A stretch of DNA of 64,000 nucleotides from Liquidambar formosana (lineage: Eukaryota; Streptophyta; Magnoliopsida; Saxifragales; Altingiaceae), in assembly GCA_039720395.1 (NCBI GenBank), contig CM077833.1:25814271-25878270 (forward strand). Reading direction: 5' to 3'. The position numbers and the translations under genes are program-made. The notes beneath the pieces are model-generated. The model searched no databases. It was not told the origin of the DNA and saw nothing but the letters and a program-made list of their open reading frames with translations. Positions 62,382 through 64,000 of the stretch are shown here, piece by piece. Each line of letters begins with the position of its first letter. Within the stretch, counting starts at the first letter, position 1.

Positions 62382-62541
62382 CTCACACCTCTAGTTCGCT
62401 TCTTCTCTTCGATTGGAGAGGCACTCACACGAATTTCTTTTACACCTGCACAGAGCGGACCACCGATGTCCAACATCCAGGCTATGATCACAAAGCTATT
62501 TATCCAACCAAAACCCCAAAAAATAAGCTGAAAGAAAGATC
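62382..62541 (-). CDS. Probable upstream APRT exon giving a longer N-terminus
   Basis: Minus strand, bounded by an acceptor (TTTAATTTCAG before 62541) and a donor (GTGAG|GTAAGC after 62382). An ATG at 62476 opens MLDIGGPLCAGVKEIRVSAS and runs 95 bases to the donor. Joined to an acceptor TTTCTTTAG before 60860, the phase fits (AG + T) and the frame continues into [16 protein letters not shown] and then MASEGG, giving 263 residues in all. The extension is rich in hydroxylated and basic residues, as in organelle targeting. It may instead be a 5' UTR exon. Transcript evidence is needed to choose. Confidence 0.5.
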
Positions 62542-62813
62542 CTGAAATTAAACAAAAGAGCAATCAGTCAGAATCAAAAACCCTAAAATGAAATAAAAGA
62601 GAAACTGGTAAGAAGAAAGAAGAAAAAGAATAGGAGCGAGACAACACTTGGACAGCAAACAAAAGGGAATAAAAAACAAAAGAGAAATCAGAATTTACAT
62701 ATAATCTCAGCACACAAAAATGGATCAGAAATTGTATATAAACTCAGGAAAAAAAAATATAATATAGAACCTGTGCATAATCCAAAACCAACCGAGAAGC
62801 ATGAACACCCTAC

Positions 62814-62910
62814 CTCCGATCGCAGAAAGAGCAATAGAAAGAAGCGTGAGAAGAGAGAGTGAAAGCAGTGGTGAAGTGGAAGAAGAGAGAGAGTGAGATG
62901 TGACGAGAGA
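62814..62910 (-). other. Probable 5' non-coding exon of the APRT transcription unit
   Basis: A pyrimidine-rich minus-strand stretch (CTCTCTCTTC, CTTCTCACGC) ends CGATCGGAG|GTAGGG at 62814, a good donor. Its layout is that of a plant leader exon. The transcription start was not located precisely; the upper bound is approximate. Confidence 0.45.
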
Positions 62911-62990
62911 GGACGGAAGGGGGCAGACTGCAGAGAATCAGGTCACTTTCTCTTCCACCTTCTGCGCACCAGCTGTGAAAGAACCACTCT

Positions 62991-63006
62991 TAAACGACGT
63001 CGTTTA
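62991..63006. promoter_or_regulatory. 16-bp perfect palindrome with C-box core
   Basis: TAAACGACGTCGTTTA is its own reverse complement and has GACGTC at its centre, the C-box bound by plant bZIP factors of the TGA/CREB type. It lies about 100 bp upstream of the presumed APRT leader exon. Confidence 0.5.
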
Positions 63007-64000
63007 TTTGTCTGGGGCTTTAACACGCGCAGGTAGAAAGCCGTCAATGCTTTGTCGCCTTCTGGTTGAACAAATCAAAACACTGTAGAAGGTATAGGAG
63101 GTGTCGTTTTACTTTAGAGGATGAACTTTCAGTTGCCATGTTGGACCAAACTTTCGGGGACGAAACTAAAACCTTCCCTTTTAAAGCATCTCCAGTATGT
63201 GAGTTCAATTTTTTGTATTATTGTTATTTTAATATATATTATAGCATCAGATGCTATAATTAGATACAAATTGTTTTAATGGTACAAATGACATAATATA
63301 TTATTTTTTGCCATAACCTCTATTCCTTTCATTTTTTTTATAAACAATCAATTACCATCTTCCTTCTTCCGACCTTCATTTTTCCAAACACAAAATTACA
63401 ATGCTAACTAGATTTGTCCGTTCAACGAATTATATAACATGTATATATTTTTTGTTTTATTTATACTGCGTATAAGATTTCAATATTATTTTTAAAAATA
63501 GTGTATTTATTTACGGGTTGTTTGGTTACTGATAAAATTTTGAAAGATAAATATTGTATTTTTTACAGTTGCTGGTATGTGTGGTTGTTGAAAAGTGGAG
63601 AGAGAGTTGATATGGCAAATATAGCAATAGCTCACTCTTGTACTATATTTGGCACAAGGGTAAGCTATTGCTATTTTTAGCATAAGTTTTTAGCACACCA
63701 TTGGAGTAGCCCAACTTGTACTAAATGCTATAATATAGCAATAGCACAGGTTATAGCTCATCATTGGAGATTATGCTACAATGCCAAATGCTATAATTTA
63801 ACACAAAGTACTCCAATGGTGTAAATAACATAGTATGCTATTTTTTTGCCACAACCTCCCTTTCCTTCATTTTTTTATAAACTACTACCAACTACCATTT
63901 TCCAACTTTTATTGTTCTAACCACAAAATTATGATGCTAACTAGATTTTTCATGTGCAACTTTTTTTTTTTTCTTTTTTAAAAATTATATAAGATTTCAA
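63007..64000. repeat. Terminal spacer with two direct copies of a dispersed repeat
   Basis: The blocks GCTATAATT...GGTAC/GTGTAAAT(G/A)ACATA, TTTTTTGCCA(T/C)AACCTC and ATGCTAACTAGATTT occur near 63250-63420 and again near 63790-63945. Between them, words such as CACCATTGGAGTAG and TCATTGGAGATTATGC recur; the related word CTCCAATGGTGTGG is at 42910. No gene seen. Confidence 0.55.

Noticed and set aside
1..64000. CRISPR array, bacterial operon or integrated virus
   Set aside because: No regularly spaced identical repeats with unique spacers, no prokaryotic gene organisation and no viral capsid, movement or replicase frames were seen.

Overview
The window is nuclear DNA of a flowering plant, most likely a core eudicot. 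It is AT-rich, has short exons with GT-AG introns, two nuclear-type tRNA genes and many small DNA transposons, Helitrons and LINE remnants. No bacterial, organellar or viral gene block was seen. Species cannot be told from the sequence. Gene order strongly resembles, from memory, one piece of Arabidopsis chromosome 1: SAT32/IFRD (AT1G27760), CUE protein (AT1G27752), RRM protein (AT1G27750), RSL4 bHLH (AT1G27740) and, further on, APT1 (AT1G27450).

Layout. 1-1999: transposon debris, then a promoter with two G-boxes and a TATA box. 2000-6621 (+): 13-exon IFRD/SAT32-like gene with a MITE in intron 2. 8115-8188 (+): tRNA-Asn(GUU). 9355-20287 (-): 9-exon ASCC2/CUE-domain gene whose conserved reading frame is broken by three single extra bases; its introns carry a MULE and several MITEs. 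20552-20623 (-): initiator tRNA-Met. 24272-37956 (-): 8-exon gene for a roughly 1299-residue RRM/SPOC protein, with an antisense LINE in its 4.7-kb intron 6, a sense LINE remnant in intron 2, and a Helitron 84 bp upstream of the ATG. 38041-43759: transposon-rich spacer. 43760-45238 (+): intact single-exon DUF247 gene, followed by a duplicated piece of its own promoter and first codons. 47241-48534: hAT-like element with 8-bp target duplication that carries a broken C2H2 zinc-finger (ZAT-type) gene fragment. 49258-50905 (-): 5-exon RSL-class bHLH gene. 50906-55768: spacer. 55769-60886 and probably up to about 62900 (-): adenine phosphoribosyltransferase gene with alternative starts. 63007-64000: dispersed repeats.

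The genes do not form one pathway. They are housekeeping and regulatory neighbours: stress response (IFRD), ribosome-stall/ubiquitin handling (CUE), RNA processing (RRM/SPOC), root-hair growth (RSL bHLH) and purine/cytokinin salvage (APRT). The less ordinary biology is in the mobile elements: gene-fragment capture by a hAT element with a near-empty paralogous site still present about 0.8 kb away, two short Helitrons close to gene 5' ends, and frame decay (or base-insertion errors) confined to the CUE gene. Splice sites were read by eye and phases were checked by summing exon lengths.
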